A stretch of DNA of 64,000 nucleotides from Rheinheimera sp. 4Y26 (GTDB lineage: Bacteria; Pseudomonadota; Gammaproteobacteria; Enterobacterales; Alteromonadaceae). The DNA lies in assembly GCF_025245835.1 (NCBI RefSeq), contig NZ_JAOBWS010000002.1, positions 1 to 64,000 on the forward strand, given 5' to 3'. A program made the translations under genes and the position numbers. The notes beneath the pieces are model-generated. The model saw nothing but the letters and a program-made list of their open reading frames with translations. It did no database searches and had not been told where the DNA came from. This document shows positions 52,729-62,311 of this stretch, one piece after another (within the stretch, counting starts at the first letter, position 1; each line of letters opens with the position of its first letter).

Positions 52729-53412
52729 ATGCTGCGTTTTGAGCAGGTCAGTAAAGGTTACAGTGGCGGTTTTGTGGCATTGGACAGGGTCAGTTTTGAA
52801 CTGGCCAAAGGTGAAATGGCATTTCTGACCGGCCACTCCGGCGCTGGTAAAAGTACCCTGCTTAAACTGATCAGTCTGATTGAACGCCCATCTGCCGGCA
52901 AGGTGTTTATTAACGGTGTGGATTTAAGCACGGTGAAAGCCAGGCAAATTCCTTATGTGCGCCGTGACGTTGGCATGATTTTCCAGGATCACCGGCTGTT
53001 GATGAACCACAGTGTGTTTGACAATGTGGCGCTGCCTCTGGTGATTGAAGGTTTTACCGGCCGCGAAATGGCGAAAAGGGTGCATGCTGCGCTGGATCAG
53101 GTTGGGCTGCTGGATAAAGCGCGCTGCCTGCCGGCCACTTTATCCGGTGGTGAAGCACAAAGGGTAGGTATTGCCCGGGCCGTGGTGAATAAACCGCCGC
53201 TGCTGCTGGCCGACGAACCCACCGGCAATCTGGATCCTGATCTCTCCAAAGACATTATGCGGGTATTTGAAGCTTTTAATCAGGCCGGCGTTTCTGTGTT
53301 GGTGGCCAGTCACGATTTGGGCCTGATTGCGAGGATGCGCTACCGCACTATGACACTCAAAGGCGGCAAGATGATTAACGATGGCCTGACGCATCAGGAG
53401 GACGCAGAATGA
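52729..53412 (+). CDS. ftsE: Cell division ATP-binding protein FtsE
   Basis: ATPase subunit of the FtsEX complex, which drives septal peptidoglycan hydrolysis through EnvC. The 227 residues contain Walker A GHSGAGKST (about 36-44), signature ATLSGGEAQRVGIARAV and Walker B LLLADEPTGNLDP. It starts two bases after ftsY and overlaps ftsX by four bases. EnvC, its periplasmic partner, is encoded 6 kb downstream. Confidence 0.97.
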   Translation: MLRFEQVSKGYSGGFVALDRVSFELAKGEMAFLTGHSGAGKSTLLKLISLIERPSAGKVFINGVDLSTVKARQIPYVRRDVGMIFQDHRLLMNHSVFDNVALPLVIEGFTGREMAKRVHAALDQVGLLDKARCLPATLSGGEAQRVGIARAVVNKPPLLLADEPTGNLDPDLSKDIMRVFEAFNQAGVSVLVASHDLGLIARMRYRTMTLKGGKMINDGLTHQEDAE

Positions 53413-54380
53413 GTATGCTGTTTGCCGGCCGTGCTGTCGGCGCCACTGCCAGTCAGCCCAATGTGCTGCAAAAATTGCTGCGTGGGGTGCTCACTCATGT
53501 ACGTCAGGCGATAACCAGTCTGGGTGAGTTGTGGCGCAGCCCACTTTGGGCTTTGATCACTGTGGCAGTGCTTGGCATCAGTATGACTTTGCCCACCACT
53601 TTGCATTTGCTGGTGAAAAACGTGCAGCAGGTCAGTCGCAGTTATGACGAATCTTTTGAAATCAGTTTGTTTTTAAAAAATGACGCCAGCGCCACCGATA
53701 TCGCCACGCTCGTCACTTTGTTACAAGGCGATGCCGAGGTTGCCAAAGTACGTTTGATTGATAAAGCGGCGGCTATGGCTGAGTTTAAACAGCAGTCGGG
53801 TTTTGGTGAGGCTTTAGCTTTCCTCGATCAAAACCCACTACCCGATGTGCTGTTGGTAACACCCAAGAAAAATCAGCCGGCGGCAGCTGAAGCTTTAATG
53901 CATAAGCTGGAAAAAGAACGTTTTGTCGAGCTGGCAAAACTCGACATCAGCTGGCTGGAACGGCTGGCAGCACTGATGAATCTGATGCAGCAGGCGGTGT
54001 ATACCATAGCTGTGTTGCTGCTTAGTGCAGCGCTGTTGGTGATTGGTAATACCATCCGTTTGTCGATTATGGATAAGAAGGCCGAAATTGAAGTGATGAA
54101 ACTGGTGGGCGCCACTGACGCTTTTATCCAGCGGCCATTTTTATATACCGGCATCTGGCTTGGGGTTTTTGGCGGCTTTTTGGCTTTTCTGGTGGTTGAA
54201 CTGATGCTTTGGTGGCTGCAAGGTGCCATTGCCACTGTTACCCAGTTGTATCAAAGCGATTTTGTGCTGAACTCACTGAGTTTACGTGAGTTTGGTTATC
54301 TGATGCTGATTGCGGTGACTTTGGGCCTGGTGGGTTCTTATATCGCTGTGCGTAGTCATATAAAGGCGATTGAGCCTTAA
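53409..54380 (+). CDS. ftsX: Cell division protein FtsX
   Basis: Membrane subunit of FtsEX, 323 residues with four membrane helices (about 52-74, 195-220, 245-270 and 295-315). The large periplasmic loop after the first helix is the EnvC-binding region. SLGELWRSPLWALITVAVLG and MDKKAEIEVMKLVGATDAFI are typical. Start codon ATG overlaps the ftsE stop. A hairpin terminator follows. Confidence 0.95.
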   Translation: MSMLFAGRAVGATASQPNVLQKLLRGVLTHVRQAITSLGELWRSPLWALITVAVLGISMTLPTTLHLLVKNVQQVSRSYDESFEISLFLKNDASATDIATLVTLLQGDAEVAKVRLIDKAAAMAEFKQQSGFGEALAFLDQNPLPDVLLVTPKKNQPAAAEALMHKLEKERFVELAKLDISWLERLAALMNLMQQAVYTIAVLLLSAALLVIGNTIRLSIMDKKAEIEVMKLVGATDAFIQRPFLYTGIWLGVFGGFLAFLVVELMLWWLQGAIATVTQLYQSDFVLNSLSLREFGYLMLIAVTLGLVGSYIAVRSHIKAIEP

Positions 54381-54392
54381 GGTCCATCGATT

Positions 54393-54424
54393 GCGCTCAG
54401 TCACAGACTGAGCGCTTGTTCTGG
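54393..54424 (+). terminator. Terminator after ftsX
   Basis: A perfect 10-base stem GCGCTCAGTC / GACTGAGCGC with ACA loop, followed by TTGTTCT. Confidence 0.75.
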
Positions 54425-55657
54425 TCATACTTTATCTTCTTCTCTGGCTGTTAACATCAAACCATGGGCCCAATCTACCGCTTCCAGATAAACCGGGCTT
54501 AAATCAATGGCTTTATTCAGAACCTGGCGGGTGAGCTGTTGCTGGCTATCCCAGTCGGCTCTTTCAAAAGCTTTGGCAAGTTCCAGATACTGACCGAGCT
54601 TGCCACTGTGCTCCAGCAAAGCCGATTTAATTTCCGGCAATATAGGTAAGTCCTGCAACAAACCGGCAAGCGGCTGCTCCAATAAAGCATCCACCAGCGA
54701 AAACAAGCCGGTTAAAAAGGCCGAAGGTGGGTTGAGCTCGTCCTGGTTTAAGGCGGCTAACTGGTCGCAAAACCGGGCCCGTACTACCGACATATTTAAA
54801 AGTTCACTGCCGTTATTTTCCGCCAGGTTGGCCAGCGCCAACAAAGCGATAAACTTTTTCAGTTCCGCTTCGCCCATGTACACCATGGCGTGTTTCAGCG
54901 AGCCTATTGGTTTTTCCCGGGCAAAACTGGCGCTGTTGACAAAACGCAGCAGCTTATAGGACAAACCTAAGTCGCGTTCGACGATATGCGACAAGTCGTC
55001 AAAGTTCAGTTCAACTTTGCTGGCTTCGGCAATCAGCAACATCAGGTTTAGTTTGCTGCTGCTGATATTTTTATGTTTCAGCATTTCCGGTCTTGCAAAA
55101 AAATACCCCTGAAATAACTGAAAACCCAGCTGCCGCAGTTTGTTAAATTCTTCGGCGGTCTCTACCTTTTCTGCCAGCAGGGTGACGTTATAATGTTTGA
55201 CTCTCGACACGTATTTGCTGATTTGCAGCAGATTAAATTGCTGTACGTCCACTTTAATAATGCTGATATAAGGCAGAAAAATATCCCATTTGGGGTCAAA
55301 ATCGTGATCGTCCAGCGCCAGCTGATAACCCATACCATGTAGCTGTTTACAGGCGGTCATCAGCTCTTTGCTGATGGGCACAGTTTCCAGAATTTCAATC
55401 ACCATACTTTTGGGATTAATTGAAGTTGGAAAATGATGGATAAGCGTATCTGCGGAAAAATTAATAAAGGCCAGCTGGCCGCCGGTGATTTTTTCCACCC
55501 CCATCAATAAGTGATGTTCGGTGATGAGTTTAGAGGTTGCTTCATCATCATTGATATTGGGAAAAGCATTGGACTCTCCGTCCCGGAACAACAACTCATA
55601 GCCGTATAAGTTTTTTTGCGCATCCAGAATAGGCTGGCGAGCCATATAACAATACAT
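54425..55657 (-). CDS. EAL-HDOD signalling protein with degenerate EAL motif
   Basis: A 410-residue protein of the YuxH type: an N-terminal EAL-like domain (about 1-200) and a C-terminal HDOD domain (about 200-395). The EAL motif reads EIL in MVIEILETVPIS, and the following catalytic acids are only partly kept (LALDDHDF is present), so cyclic-di-GMP hydrolysis is doubtful; binding or signalling is more likely. HDOD features include LSYKLLRFVNSASFA and KKFIALLALANL. It is a single gene between ftsX and rpoH. Confidence 0.88.
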   Translation of the reverse strand: MYCYMARQPILDAQKNLYGYELLFRDGESNAFPNINDDEATSKLITEHHLLMGVEKITGGQLAFINFSADTLIHHFPTSINPKSMVIEILETVPISKELMTACKQLHGMGYQLALDDHDFDPKWDIFLPYISIIKVDVQQFNLLQISKYVSRVKHYNVTLLAEKVETAEEFNKLRQLGFQLFQGYFFARPEMLKHKNISSSKLNLMLLIAEASKVELNFDDLSHIVERDLGLSYKLLRFVNSASFAREKPIGSLKHAMVYMGEAELKKFIALLALANLAENNGSELLNMSVVRARFCDQLAALNQDELNPPSAFLTGLFSLVDALLEQPLAGLLQDLPILPEIKSALLEHSGKLGQYLELAKAFERADWDSQQQLTRQVLNKAIDLSPVYLEAVDWAHGLMLTAREEDKV

Positions 55658-55836
55658 ACTGCAACTCCTGCTCTGCGGCGATATAGCCGGAGGCCTTGTA
55701 ATTAGCGGCTGTTAGATCTGTGGGGGCTGATAAAAGGCTGTGATTACTATTTTGAGCATATCGCAAAAATCTGAATTACCTTATGCTTTGATATTCTGAA
55801 AAACAGCTGTTTATAAGATTCAGATCTTAAAATGAT

Positions 55837-55864
55837 GGAACTTCATTTAGCACTCTCAATCAAA
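55837..55864 (+). promoter_or_regulatory. Sigma-E promoter of rpoH
   Basis: GGAACTT (55837-55843) and TCAAA (55860-55864) with exactly 16 bases between match the sigma-E consensus. A start near 55871 would lie 39 bases before the rpoH ATG. The equivalent E. coli rpoH promoter is also sigma-E-dependent. Confidence 0.8.
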
Positions 55865-55873
55865 GAGTGCTAA
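55847..55873. promoter_or_regulatory. Perfect CIRCE element (HrcA operator)
   Basis: TTAGCACTC, nine bases, GAGTGCTAA: a perfect match to the CIRCE consensus in both arms and spacing. It covers the spacer, -10 and start site of the sigma-E promoter, so HrcA binding should block it. Confidence 0.9.
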
Positions 55874-55909
55874 GATGATTCCACTTTAATCCTTGCAGGA
55901 GCTGTTTAC

Positions 55910-56770
55910 ATGACAAAAGCATCCCAACTTATGACACTGTCGGTCGCTGGTAGCGGAAGCCTGGAGGCTTATACTCATGCGGTCAGCAGTATCCAGATGC
56001 TGTCTGCCGAGGAAGAACGTTCATTAGCGGAACGCCTGCAGCAGCATGGTGATTTAGAAGCGGCCCGCCAGTTAATTATGTCGCATTTACGTTTTGTGGT
56101 GCATATCGCCCGTAGTTATTCAGGTTATGGCCTGCCAATTGGCGATTTAATTCAGGAAGGCAATATCGGCCTGATGAAAGCGGTCAAACGTTTTGACCCG
56201 ACTGTTGGCGTGCGTCTGGTTTCTTTTGCCGTACATTGGATCAAAGCCGAAATTCACGAATTTGTGCTGAAAAACTGGCGTATCGTGAAAGTTGCCACCA
56301 CCAAAGCCCAACGTAAGCTGTTTTTTAATCTGCGCAAAGCCAAGAAAAACTTAGGCTGGTTCAGCCAGGAAGAAGTCAAAAACGTGGCTGAGTCTTTAGG
56401 GGTGCCTGAATACGAAGTGCGTGAGATGGAATCGCGGATGAGCAACCATGATATGCCTTTTGATGCTCAGGACGATGATGACGAAAGCAACTTTAATGCG
56501 CCGGTATTTTACCTGCAGGATAAATCATCAGATTTAGCCAACAACTTTGAAGAAGATCAGTCCGAAGGTGCTGCCATTGAACGTCTGCAAGCTGCAGTTC
56601 GTACGCTGGATGAGCGCAGCCAGGATATTATCCGCGCCCGTTGGCTGGACAACCAGAAACTGACGTTACAGGAACTGGCAGACCGTTATCAGGTGTCGGC
56701 TGAGCGGGTTCGTCAGCTGGAAAAAAATGCGATGAAAAAGTTGCATGCCGCTATGGTTGATGCCGCTTAA
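55910..56770 (+). CDS. rpoH: Heat-shock sigma factor sigma-32
   Basis: Directs transcription of chaperone and protease genes. The 286 residues carry sigma region 2 ([24 protein letters not shown]), the RpoH box [14 protein letters not shown] (about 130-143) that distinguishes sigma-32 from other group members, and region 4 with [21 protein letters not shown]. Upstream are a sigma-E promoter and a perfect CIRCE element. GCAGGAG is the ribosome site. As in E. coli it follows ftsYEX, although an EAL-HDOD gene is inserted on the other strand. Confidence 0.97.
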   Translation: MTKASQLMTLSVAGSGSLEAYTHAVSSIQMLSAEEERSLAERLQQHGDLEAARQLIMSHLRFVVHIARSYSGYGLPIGDLIQEGNIGLMKAVKRFDPTVGVRLVSFAVHWIKAEIHEFVLKNWRIVKVATTKAQRKLFFNLRKAKKNLGWFSQEEVKNVAESLGVPEYEVREMESRMSNHDMPFDAQDDDDESNFNAPVFYLQDKSSDLANNFEEDQSEGAAIERLQAAVRTLDERSQDIIRARWLDNQKLTLQELADRYQVSAERVRQLEKNAMKKLHAAMVDAA

Positions 56771-56790
56771 CTGACAATATCGTACTCAGC

Positions 56791-56819
56791 AAAAAGGCAG
56801 CTTTGGCTGCCTTTTTTGT
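56791..56819. terminator. Terminator after rpoH
   Basis: AAAAAGGCAGC and GCTGCCTTTTT around a TTTG loop, with further T after the stem. Confidence 0.93.
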
Positions 56820-56952
56820 TAACACGACCTGCGCTCTGGTGCCTGGTTTTTTTGCGGTTATGCCAATTCAGTCTGTAAATAAAGTGGCACAGAGTGGCCA
56901 AGCTTAGACAGAGAAGCACAGACGCTAAGCAAAAACTGCTGCTGCGTATTCT

Positions 56953-58110
56953 TTAACGTAACAGCAATAAGCCGCCAAAAGGAATTAACTCAGTTTTAGC
57001 GGCCGGAGTGCTCAGCAAAAAACGCCATTGCGGTTCATGTGGTACATCTGCCGGTACACTAAATCCCGCTAAATCAGTGCGATAAGGCGGATGCCAAATC
57101 AGCAGTTCTGCCGGCTGAGTATCTGGCTGATGGGGTTCAGCCTTGCCTGTACTTTCTGAGGTTTCAGGGTATACCAGACTGACAGAACCAGAGCCTGCGA
57201 CAACACTATGGTTTTGTTCAGGTTTAGGCGATAACTTCAGCTGTCGTTTACCGCTTTGTGCCTGATGACCGGTAGCTGCAGACTCTGTTGTGGCTGGAAC
57301 CCCTGTGGCAGAGTCAGTTGTTGCTGTAGTTGCAACCACAGAGGTTGTGGGCTGTGTTGGCTTGTGCGCCGCAACAACTGCTGCAGGCAGTGCTAATAAC
57401 TGCGATACCGGCACCAGTTCAATGCCTTCGGCTTTGAGCCGGCTCAGGTTGCGGCGTAAATAACGATAGGTTTCAGGGTAGGGGTGGCCAATCGCAATAG
57501 CGCTGCCCTGTTGTTTGGCGAGCTTTAACAGCTGATTAAATTGCCGGTCCAGCGCCTGATAAGATTTATCGTTATCCAGGAAAATATCACGGCTGCGGCT
57601 TTTCACCTGATATTGACTCGTCGCTGGGCCAACAGCGCTGCGGTTGGTGGTTTTACTGTCGATAAAATACAGCTGGCGCTCGGCCATTACCTGCATAGTC
57701 CATAACATAGGTTCGGCCAGGCTGGTGTATAAACTGCCCATATGATTATTCACACCCACAGCCTGAGGCACTTCGGCCAGAGCTTTTTGCAGCGCCTGTT
57801 GCACCTGTGTTTTTGACATTTGTCTTCTGAGTGCACCTTTGCCGAGCAAGTGATTTTGCGCCACAGCTTCCATCGGCATATGCAACATCACTTCTTTTTG
57901 CTGGGCTCTGGCCAGCTCCGCCATTTCTTTACCCTGCGGGGTAAAAGGCATCACGGCAAAAGTGAGCTGATAGGGCAGTTTGATCAATAAAGGATCGGCT
58001 TTCTGAAAGCCGATATCGTCAATAATAATGGCAACTTTGGGCGGTAAAGTCTGGGCTTTGGCAGCCACACAGAAAAACGCCAACAGGCAGAAAAAACGGA
58101 ATTTACGCAC
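56953..58110 (-). CDS. yibQ: Divergent polysaccharide deacetylase (YibQ) with long C-terminal extension
   Basis: A 385-residue exported protein. The signal peptide (FFCLLAFFCVAAKAQT, cleavage near residue 19) leads into a divergent polysaccharide deacetylase domain (about 25-245) with VAIIIDDIGFQKADPLLI, VMLHMPMEAV and AIAIGHPYPETYRYL. Its partner position after gpmI-envC is conserved in gammaproteobacteria. Residues about 250-385 are an unusual Thr/Ala/Pro/Gln-rich extension ending in a hydrophobic, aromatic stretch; ordinary YibQ proteins stop near 250-320 residues. The substrate is not known. Confidence 0.86.
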   Translation of the reverse strand: MRKFRFFCLLAFFCVAAKAQTLPPKVAIIIDDIGFQKADPLLIKLPYQLTFAVMPFTPQGKEMAELARAQQKEVMLHMPMEAVAQNHLLGKGALRRQMSKTQVQQALQKALAEVPQAVGVNNHMGSLYTSLAEPMLWTMQVMAERQLYFIDSKTTNRSAVGPATSQYQVKSRSRDIFLDNDKSYQALDRQFNQLLKLAKQQGSAIAIGHPYPETYRYLRRNLSRLKAEGIELVPVSQLLALPAAVVAAHKPTQPTTSVVATTATTDSATGVPATTESAATGHQAQSGKRQLKLSPKPEQNHSVVAGSGSVSLVYPETSESTGKAEPHQPDTQPAELLIWHPPYRTDLAGFSVPADVPHEPQWRFLLSTPAAKTELIPFGGLLLLR

Positions 58111-58182
58111 AGAAGGTTATTTCACCGCCAAAAGGCTGCAAGGCTGCAGCAAACTAAATGATACGGGGCCTATTATGCCTGA

Positions 58183-59337
58183 CTAAGGGGCCCGCAACCA
58201 GCGTAAAGGATTGACCGCAGACCCTTTTTGCCGGATTTCAAAATAAAGTCCGGCGGCATTTTGTCCACCGCTCTGACCGACCAGCGCCAGGGTATCGCCT
58301 GATTTCACCACTTCACCCGGTGTTTTTAACAAAGTCTGATTATTGCCATACAAACTCATCAGGCCGTTGCCGTGATCGACCACTGTAACCCAGCCATAAC
58401 CTTTGAGCCAATCGGCGTAAATCACCTGACCGTCGGCTACAGCTTTTACTGCTGTGCCTGTTGGCGCTTGAATAATCACACCGCTGGCGGTCATGCCGCC
58501 GCCTTGCTGCGCACCAAACTGCTGGCTAATTGCGCCTTTCACCGGCCAGGGTAAAGAGCCGGTTTTGCCGCTGTGCTTTAACCGGCGATTGGCGGCCTGA
58601 GCTTTCAGTTTGGCAATAGTGGCTTGCAGGCTTTGTTCGTTACTCTTTAAGTATTCCAGCTGTTGTTTTTGATCCTGCAATAACGCCTGCAGTTGTTGGA
58701 CCGAAGCATGCTGATTTTTGCGGGCTGCAGCCAGTTCCTGCTGCTGTGCTGTCAGCTGCGCCAGGCGCTGTTCCTGCTCCAGCCTGTTGCTGTCGGCTTG
58801 TTGCTTCAGTGTGGCCAGTTCATCTACAGTGGTTTTCAGCGCCGTCAGCTGCTGCATTCTGGCGTTATTAAAATATTGGTAATAGGTGAGCAAACGCTCG
58901 AGTTTGCTGGCATCCTGCTGATTTAACAGCAGCTGAGTGTAATCGTGGCCACCGACCTGATAAGCGGCTTTGACCTGAGCAGCCAGCAATTGTTGCTGCT
59001 GTTGCCGTTGTTGTTCCAGTTGCTGCTGCTGTTGTTCCAGCTGCTGCTGTTGTTGCTGTAAAGTCTGCAGTTTGTCCTGTTCTGCTCTGACAGCCTGACT
59101 GGCTTCAGCCAGCACCTGGTCGGCTTTTTTCAGCTCAGCTTCAGCCCGCTTCAGCGCCTGACGCTGGTCGCGGCGCTGACGTTCGGTTTGTTTAATTTCC
59201 TGCTGCAACGACTCCAGCTCTTTACGGGCACTGGCGGTGCTTTGTTGTGCCCAGGCTGTGCTGCCATACACTGTGCTGAGCAGAATCAGGCTCAGCAGCA
59301 GTGGTACAGAAAATAACGAACGCACCGGCATACTCAA
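58183..59337 (-). CDS. envC: Murein hydrolase activator EnvC
   Basis: A periplasmic activator of the amidases AmiA/AmiB at the septum, recruited by FtsX. The 384 residues consist of a signal peptide (about 1-30), a very long Gln-rich coiled coil (about 33-245) and a C-terminal LytM domain (about 255-382). The LytM metal ligands are lost (GLYFEIR in place of HxH-type motifs), as expected for an activator rather than an enzyme. Its ATG overlaps the gpmI stop by four bases. Confidence 0.94.
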   Translation of the reverse strand: MSMPVRSLFSVPLLLSLILLSTVYGSTAWAQQSTASARKELESLQQEIKQTERQRRDQRQALKRAEAELKKADQVLAEASQAVRAEQDKLQTLQQQQQQLEQQQQQLEQQRQQQQQLLAAQVKAAYQVGGHDYTQLLLNQQDASKLERLLTYYQYFNNARMQQLTALKTTVDELATLKQQADSNRLEQEQRLAQLTAQQQELAAARKNQHASVQQLQALLQDQKQQLEYLKSNEQSLQATIAKLKAQAANRRLKHSGKTGSLPWPVKGAISQQFGAQQGGGMTASGVIIQAPTGTAVKAVADGQVIYADWLKGYGWVTVVDHGNGLMSLYGNNQTLLKTPGEVVKSGDTLALVGQSGGQNAAGLYFEIRQKGSAVNPLRWLRAP

Positions 59338-60878
59338 TTGAGTTTAAACAACAATTTGCCGGTCATTTCGGCCGGAACCGGCATGCCCATCAATTGCAGC
59401 ATGGTTGGCGCTATATCACTTAAAATGCCGCCTTCAACTGCTGTGGCACTGCGGCCAACATAAATTAATGGCACCGGGTCGCTGGTGTGCGCTGTATGCG
59501 CCTGGCCCGATTCATGGTCAACCATTTGTTCGGCATTGCCATGGTCGGCTGTGATAATACATTCACCCCCCACCTCGGCGAGTGCTTCAACCACCCGGCC
59601 GATACAGTGATCAACGGCTTCCACAGCTTTAATAGCGGCGGATAAAATGCCGGTATGGCCGACCATGTCGCCGTTGGGGTAGTTACAAATAATGACGTCA
59701 TATTTGCCACTGTGAATGGCTTCTACCAGTTTGTCGGTGAGCAAAGTGGAGTTCATCTCAGGTTGCAAATCATAGGTGGCGACCGCAGGGGATGGCACCA
59801 GAATCCGCTTTTCCCCTGGGAAGACTTCTTCTCTGCCACCACTGAAAAAGAAGGTGACGTGTGCGTATTTTTCGGTTTCTGAAATCCGCAGCTGGGTTTT
59901 CTGATGCTTAGCCAGCCATTCACCCAACACGTTATTCAGACTGGTTGGTGGATAAGCAACAGGGGCTTTGATATCGGCAGCATATTCGGTCAGCTGGACA
60001 AAAGCGGCCAATTGCGGCTGGCGGTTTCTGACAAAACCATCAAAATTGCTGTCGGTGAAAGTGCGGCTGAACTGACGGGCACGGTCGGCGCGGAAGTTCA
60101 TAAAAATCAGCGCATCACCATCCTGCAGCAGCACAGGTTTGCCATCTTTGCCCAGAATCACACTGGCTTTCACAAATTCGTCGTTTTCATCACGCTGGTA
60201 GGCTGCATTTAATGCACTGATGGCATCGTTAAACTGATAATCGGCCTTACCATCTACAATCAAATCATAAGCTTGCTGTACCCTGTCCCAGCGTTTGTCG
60301 CGGTCCATGGCATAATAACGGCCAATCACAGAGGCAATCTGACCCAAACCAAGCTCAGTAAATTTTGCGGCCACTCTTTTGAGTGAGGCTTCGGCACTGC
60401 GTGGTGGCGTGTCGCGGCCATCTAAAAAGGCGTGCAGGTAAATGGCTTTGGCGCCTTCGCGCGCGGCCAGTTCTATCATGGCAATCAGATGATCTTCATG
60501 GCTGTGCACGCCACCTGGTGATAACAAGCCCATTAAATGCACGGATTTGCCGGCCTGAGCCGCGCTGCGCACTGCGTTCACCAGCACTGCATTCTGATAA
60601 AAATCACCATCCTGAATGGCTTTAGTGATGCGGGTAAAATCCTGGTAAACCACCCGGCCTGAGCCCAGATTGACATGGCCCACTTCGGAATTGCCCATTT
60701 GGCCGTCTGGTAAACCAACGTCCATGCCAGAGCCGGAAATCAGGCTGTGCGGATAATCGCGCCACAGTCTGTCCATCACCGGGGTGTTTGCCTGAACTAT
60801 GGCGTTGTCTGTTGGATCTTCACGATAACCCCAACCATCTAAAATCAGAAGTACCAAAGGTTTCAGCGACTTTGCCAT
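59334..60878 (-). CDS. gpmI: 2,3-bisphosphoglycerate-independent phosphoglycerate mutase
   Basis: Manganese-dependent interconversion of 3- and 2-phosphoglycerate in glycolysis/gluconeogenesis. The 514-residue length is standard. [12 protein letters not shown] (metal ligand Asp near residue 14), the phosphoserine loop [14 protein letters not shown] (Ser about 62), [16 protein letters not shown] and [13 protein letters not shown] (metal ligands) are present. It heads the gpmI-envC-yibQ operon, divergent from yibN. Confidence 0.97.
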   Translation of the reverse strand: MAKSLKPLVLLILDGWGYREDPTDNAIVQANTPVMDRLWRDYPHSLISGSGMDVGLPDGQMGNSEVGHVNLGSGRVVYQDFTRITKAIQDGDFYQNAVLVNAVRSAAQAGKSVHLMGLLSPGGVHSHEDHLIAMIELAAREGAKAIYLHAFLDGRDTPPRSAEASLKRVAAKFTELGLGQIASVIGRYYAMDRDKRWDRVQQAYDLIVDGKADYQFNDAISALNAAYQRDENDEFVKASVILGKDGKPVLLQDGDALIFMNFRADRARQFSRTFTDSNFDGFVRNRQPQLAAFVQLTEYAADIKAPVAYPPTSLNNVLGEWLAKHQKTQLRISETEKYAHVTFFFSGGREEVFPGEKRILVPSPAVATYDLQPEMNSTLLTDKLVEAIHSGKYDVIICNYPNGDMVGHTGILSAAIKAVEAVDHCIGRVVEALAEVGGECIITADHGNAEQMVDHESGQAHTAHTSDPVPLIYVGRSATAVEGGILSDIAPTMLQLMGMPVPAEMTGKLLFKLN

Positions 60879-61084
60879 TACAACTCCACGTCTTGTTGCT
60901 TGATCATCATTTTGAATTCATCTTACCGAAATTTAGCTGCGACTCCAATCGTCCTTGTTCAGATATTGTGCAACCGGGGGCAAAGAGTGGCAATTTCAGT
61001 CCGGCGCGGCAGGTGCAGGGCTGTTTTTGGCCCTGAAAGCCGTTATACTCGGCGCCAAATCATCGGATAACGGAAGCTAAATTG

Positions 61085-61510
61085 ATGCAACAGTACCTCG
61101 AATTTGCCGGTAATCATCCTTATCTCAGCCTGGCTTGGGCAGGTATTTTAATTGCGCTGCTGGTCAGCTGGGTGCAGTCTTTAGTATCAAAAATTCAGTT
61201 TGTGACCCCCACAGAACTCACCATTAAAGTGAACAGAGAAGATGCGCAGCTGGTGGATATCCGCAGCGCTGACGATTTTAAAAAGGGTCATATTACCGGT
61301 GCACGCAATATGCCACTGGCACAATTTGCCAGCCAGATAACCACCCTTGAAAAAAATAAAGACGCACCCATTATTGTCATCTGTCAGGCCGGCATGTCGG
61401 CTCAGGGCGCAGCAAAACAGCTGATCCAGGCTGGTTTTAGCAAGGTTGCTGTACTGCGTGGTGGCATGGGCAAATGGCAAGAAGCTAATTTACCTGTGGT
61501 GAAAAAATAA
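61085..61510 (+). CDS. yibN: Rhodanese-like membrane protein YibN
   Basis: A 141-residue protein with an N-terminal membrane helix (about 13-35) and a rhodanese domain (about 45-135). The active-site cysteine is in IIVICQAGMSAQGAAKQL. E. coli yibN has the same position ahead of grxC-secB-gpsA, and a link to protein translocation/insertion has been proposed. ATG at 61085 is used; the frame also opens at the TTG just before it. Confidence 0.93.
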   Translation: MQQYLEFAGNHPYLSLAWAGILIALLVSWVQSLVSKIQFVTPTELTIKVNREDAQLVDIRSADDFKKGHITGARNMPLAQFASQITTLEKNKDAPIIVICQAGMSAQGAAKQLIQAGFSKVAVLRGGMGKWQEANLPVVKK

Positions 61511-61524
61511 CAGGATTTGCAGTA

Positions 61525-61788
61525 ATGAACCAAGCCAGTGTCACTATTTACACTAAAGCCTATTGCCCGTATTGTGTTCGCGCAAAAGCATTATTAACCG
61601 CTAAAGCTGTGCAGTTTCAGGAATTCAAAATTGATGAACAGCCAGAGCTTCGCCCGGAAATGATCAATAAAGCCGGTGGCCGCACTACAGTGCCGCAGAT
61701 CTTTATTGATGAACAACATATTGGTGGCTGTGACGATCTCCACGCGCTTGAAGCGCAGGGAAAACTGGACACTCTGCTTTTTAAATAA
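61525..61788 (+). CDS. grxC: Glutaredoxin 3
   Basis: An 87-residue glutathione-dependent disulfide reductase. The dithiol active site is CPYC in YTKAYCPYCVRAKALL (Cys14 and Cys17), and TVPQIFIDEQHIGGCDDL carries the cis-Pro and GG glutathione-binding elements. It lies 14 bases after yibN in a conserved operon. Confidence 0.97.
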   Translation: MNQASVTIYTKAYCPYCVRAKALLTAKAVQFQEFKIDEQPELRPEMINKAGGRTTVPQIFIDEQHIGGCDDLHALEAQGKLDTLLFK

Positions 61789-61815
61789 CAACAATCAATT
61801 CAGCTAGGACACATC

Positions 61816-62298
61816 ATGGCCGACGAACAAAACAATGTAGCTGCAGACGCGCAGCAGGCTCAGTTTGCAATTCAGCGTATTTACGTGAAAGACGTTTCAT
61901 TTGAAGCGCCAAATTCTCCGGCAATTTTCCGCAAAGAGTGGACGCCGGAAGTGAAGTTAGACCTGGACACCCGCAGCGAAAAACTGGATGACAATACTTT
62001 TGAAGTGGTGTTGTCGCTGACAGTCACAGCAACTATCGGTCAGGAAACGGCGTTTTTATGTGAAGTGCAACAAGCCGGTATTTTTTCAGTACCAGCATTA
62101 AATGATGCTCAAATGGCGCACATGCTGGCAGCATTCTGCCCGAACATTCTGTTCCCGTATGCCCGTGAAGCAGTATCAAGCCTGGTCAACCGTGGTACTT
62201 TCCCACAACTGAACCTGGCACCGGTAAACTTCGACGCCCTGTTTGCACAATATATGCAGCAGCGCCAGGCTGAAGCGCAAGCTCAGCTGCCAAACTAA
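61816..62298 (+). CDS. secB: Protein-export chaperone SecB
   Basis: A tetrameric cytoplasmic chaperone that keeps precursors unfolded and delivers them to SecA. The 160 residues include [19 protein letters not shown] (about 17-35), [14 protein letters not shown] and [20 protein letters not shown], and an acidic/hydrophilic N-terminus. It is followed closely by gpsA, as in E. coli. Confidence 0.97.
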   Translation: MADEQNNVAADAQQAQFAIQRIYVKDVSFEAPNSPAIFRKEWTPEVKLDLDTRSEKLDDNTFEVVLSLTVTATIGQETAFLCEVQQAGIFSVPALNDAQMAHMLAAFCPNILFPYAREAVSSLVNRGTFPQLNLAPVNFDALFAQYMQQRQAEAQAQLPN

Positions 62299-62311
62299 TA
62301 CAGCTTTTGTT

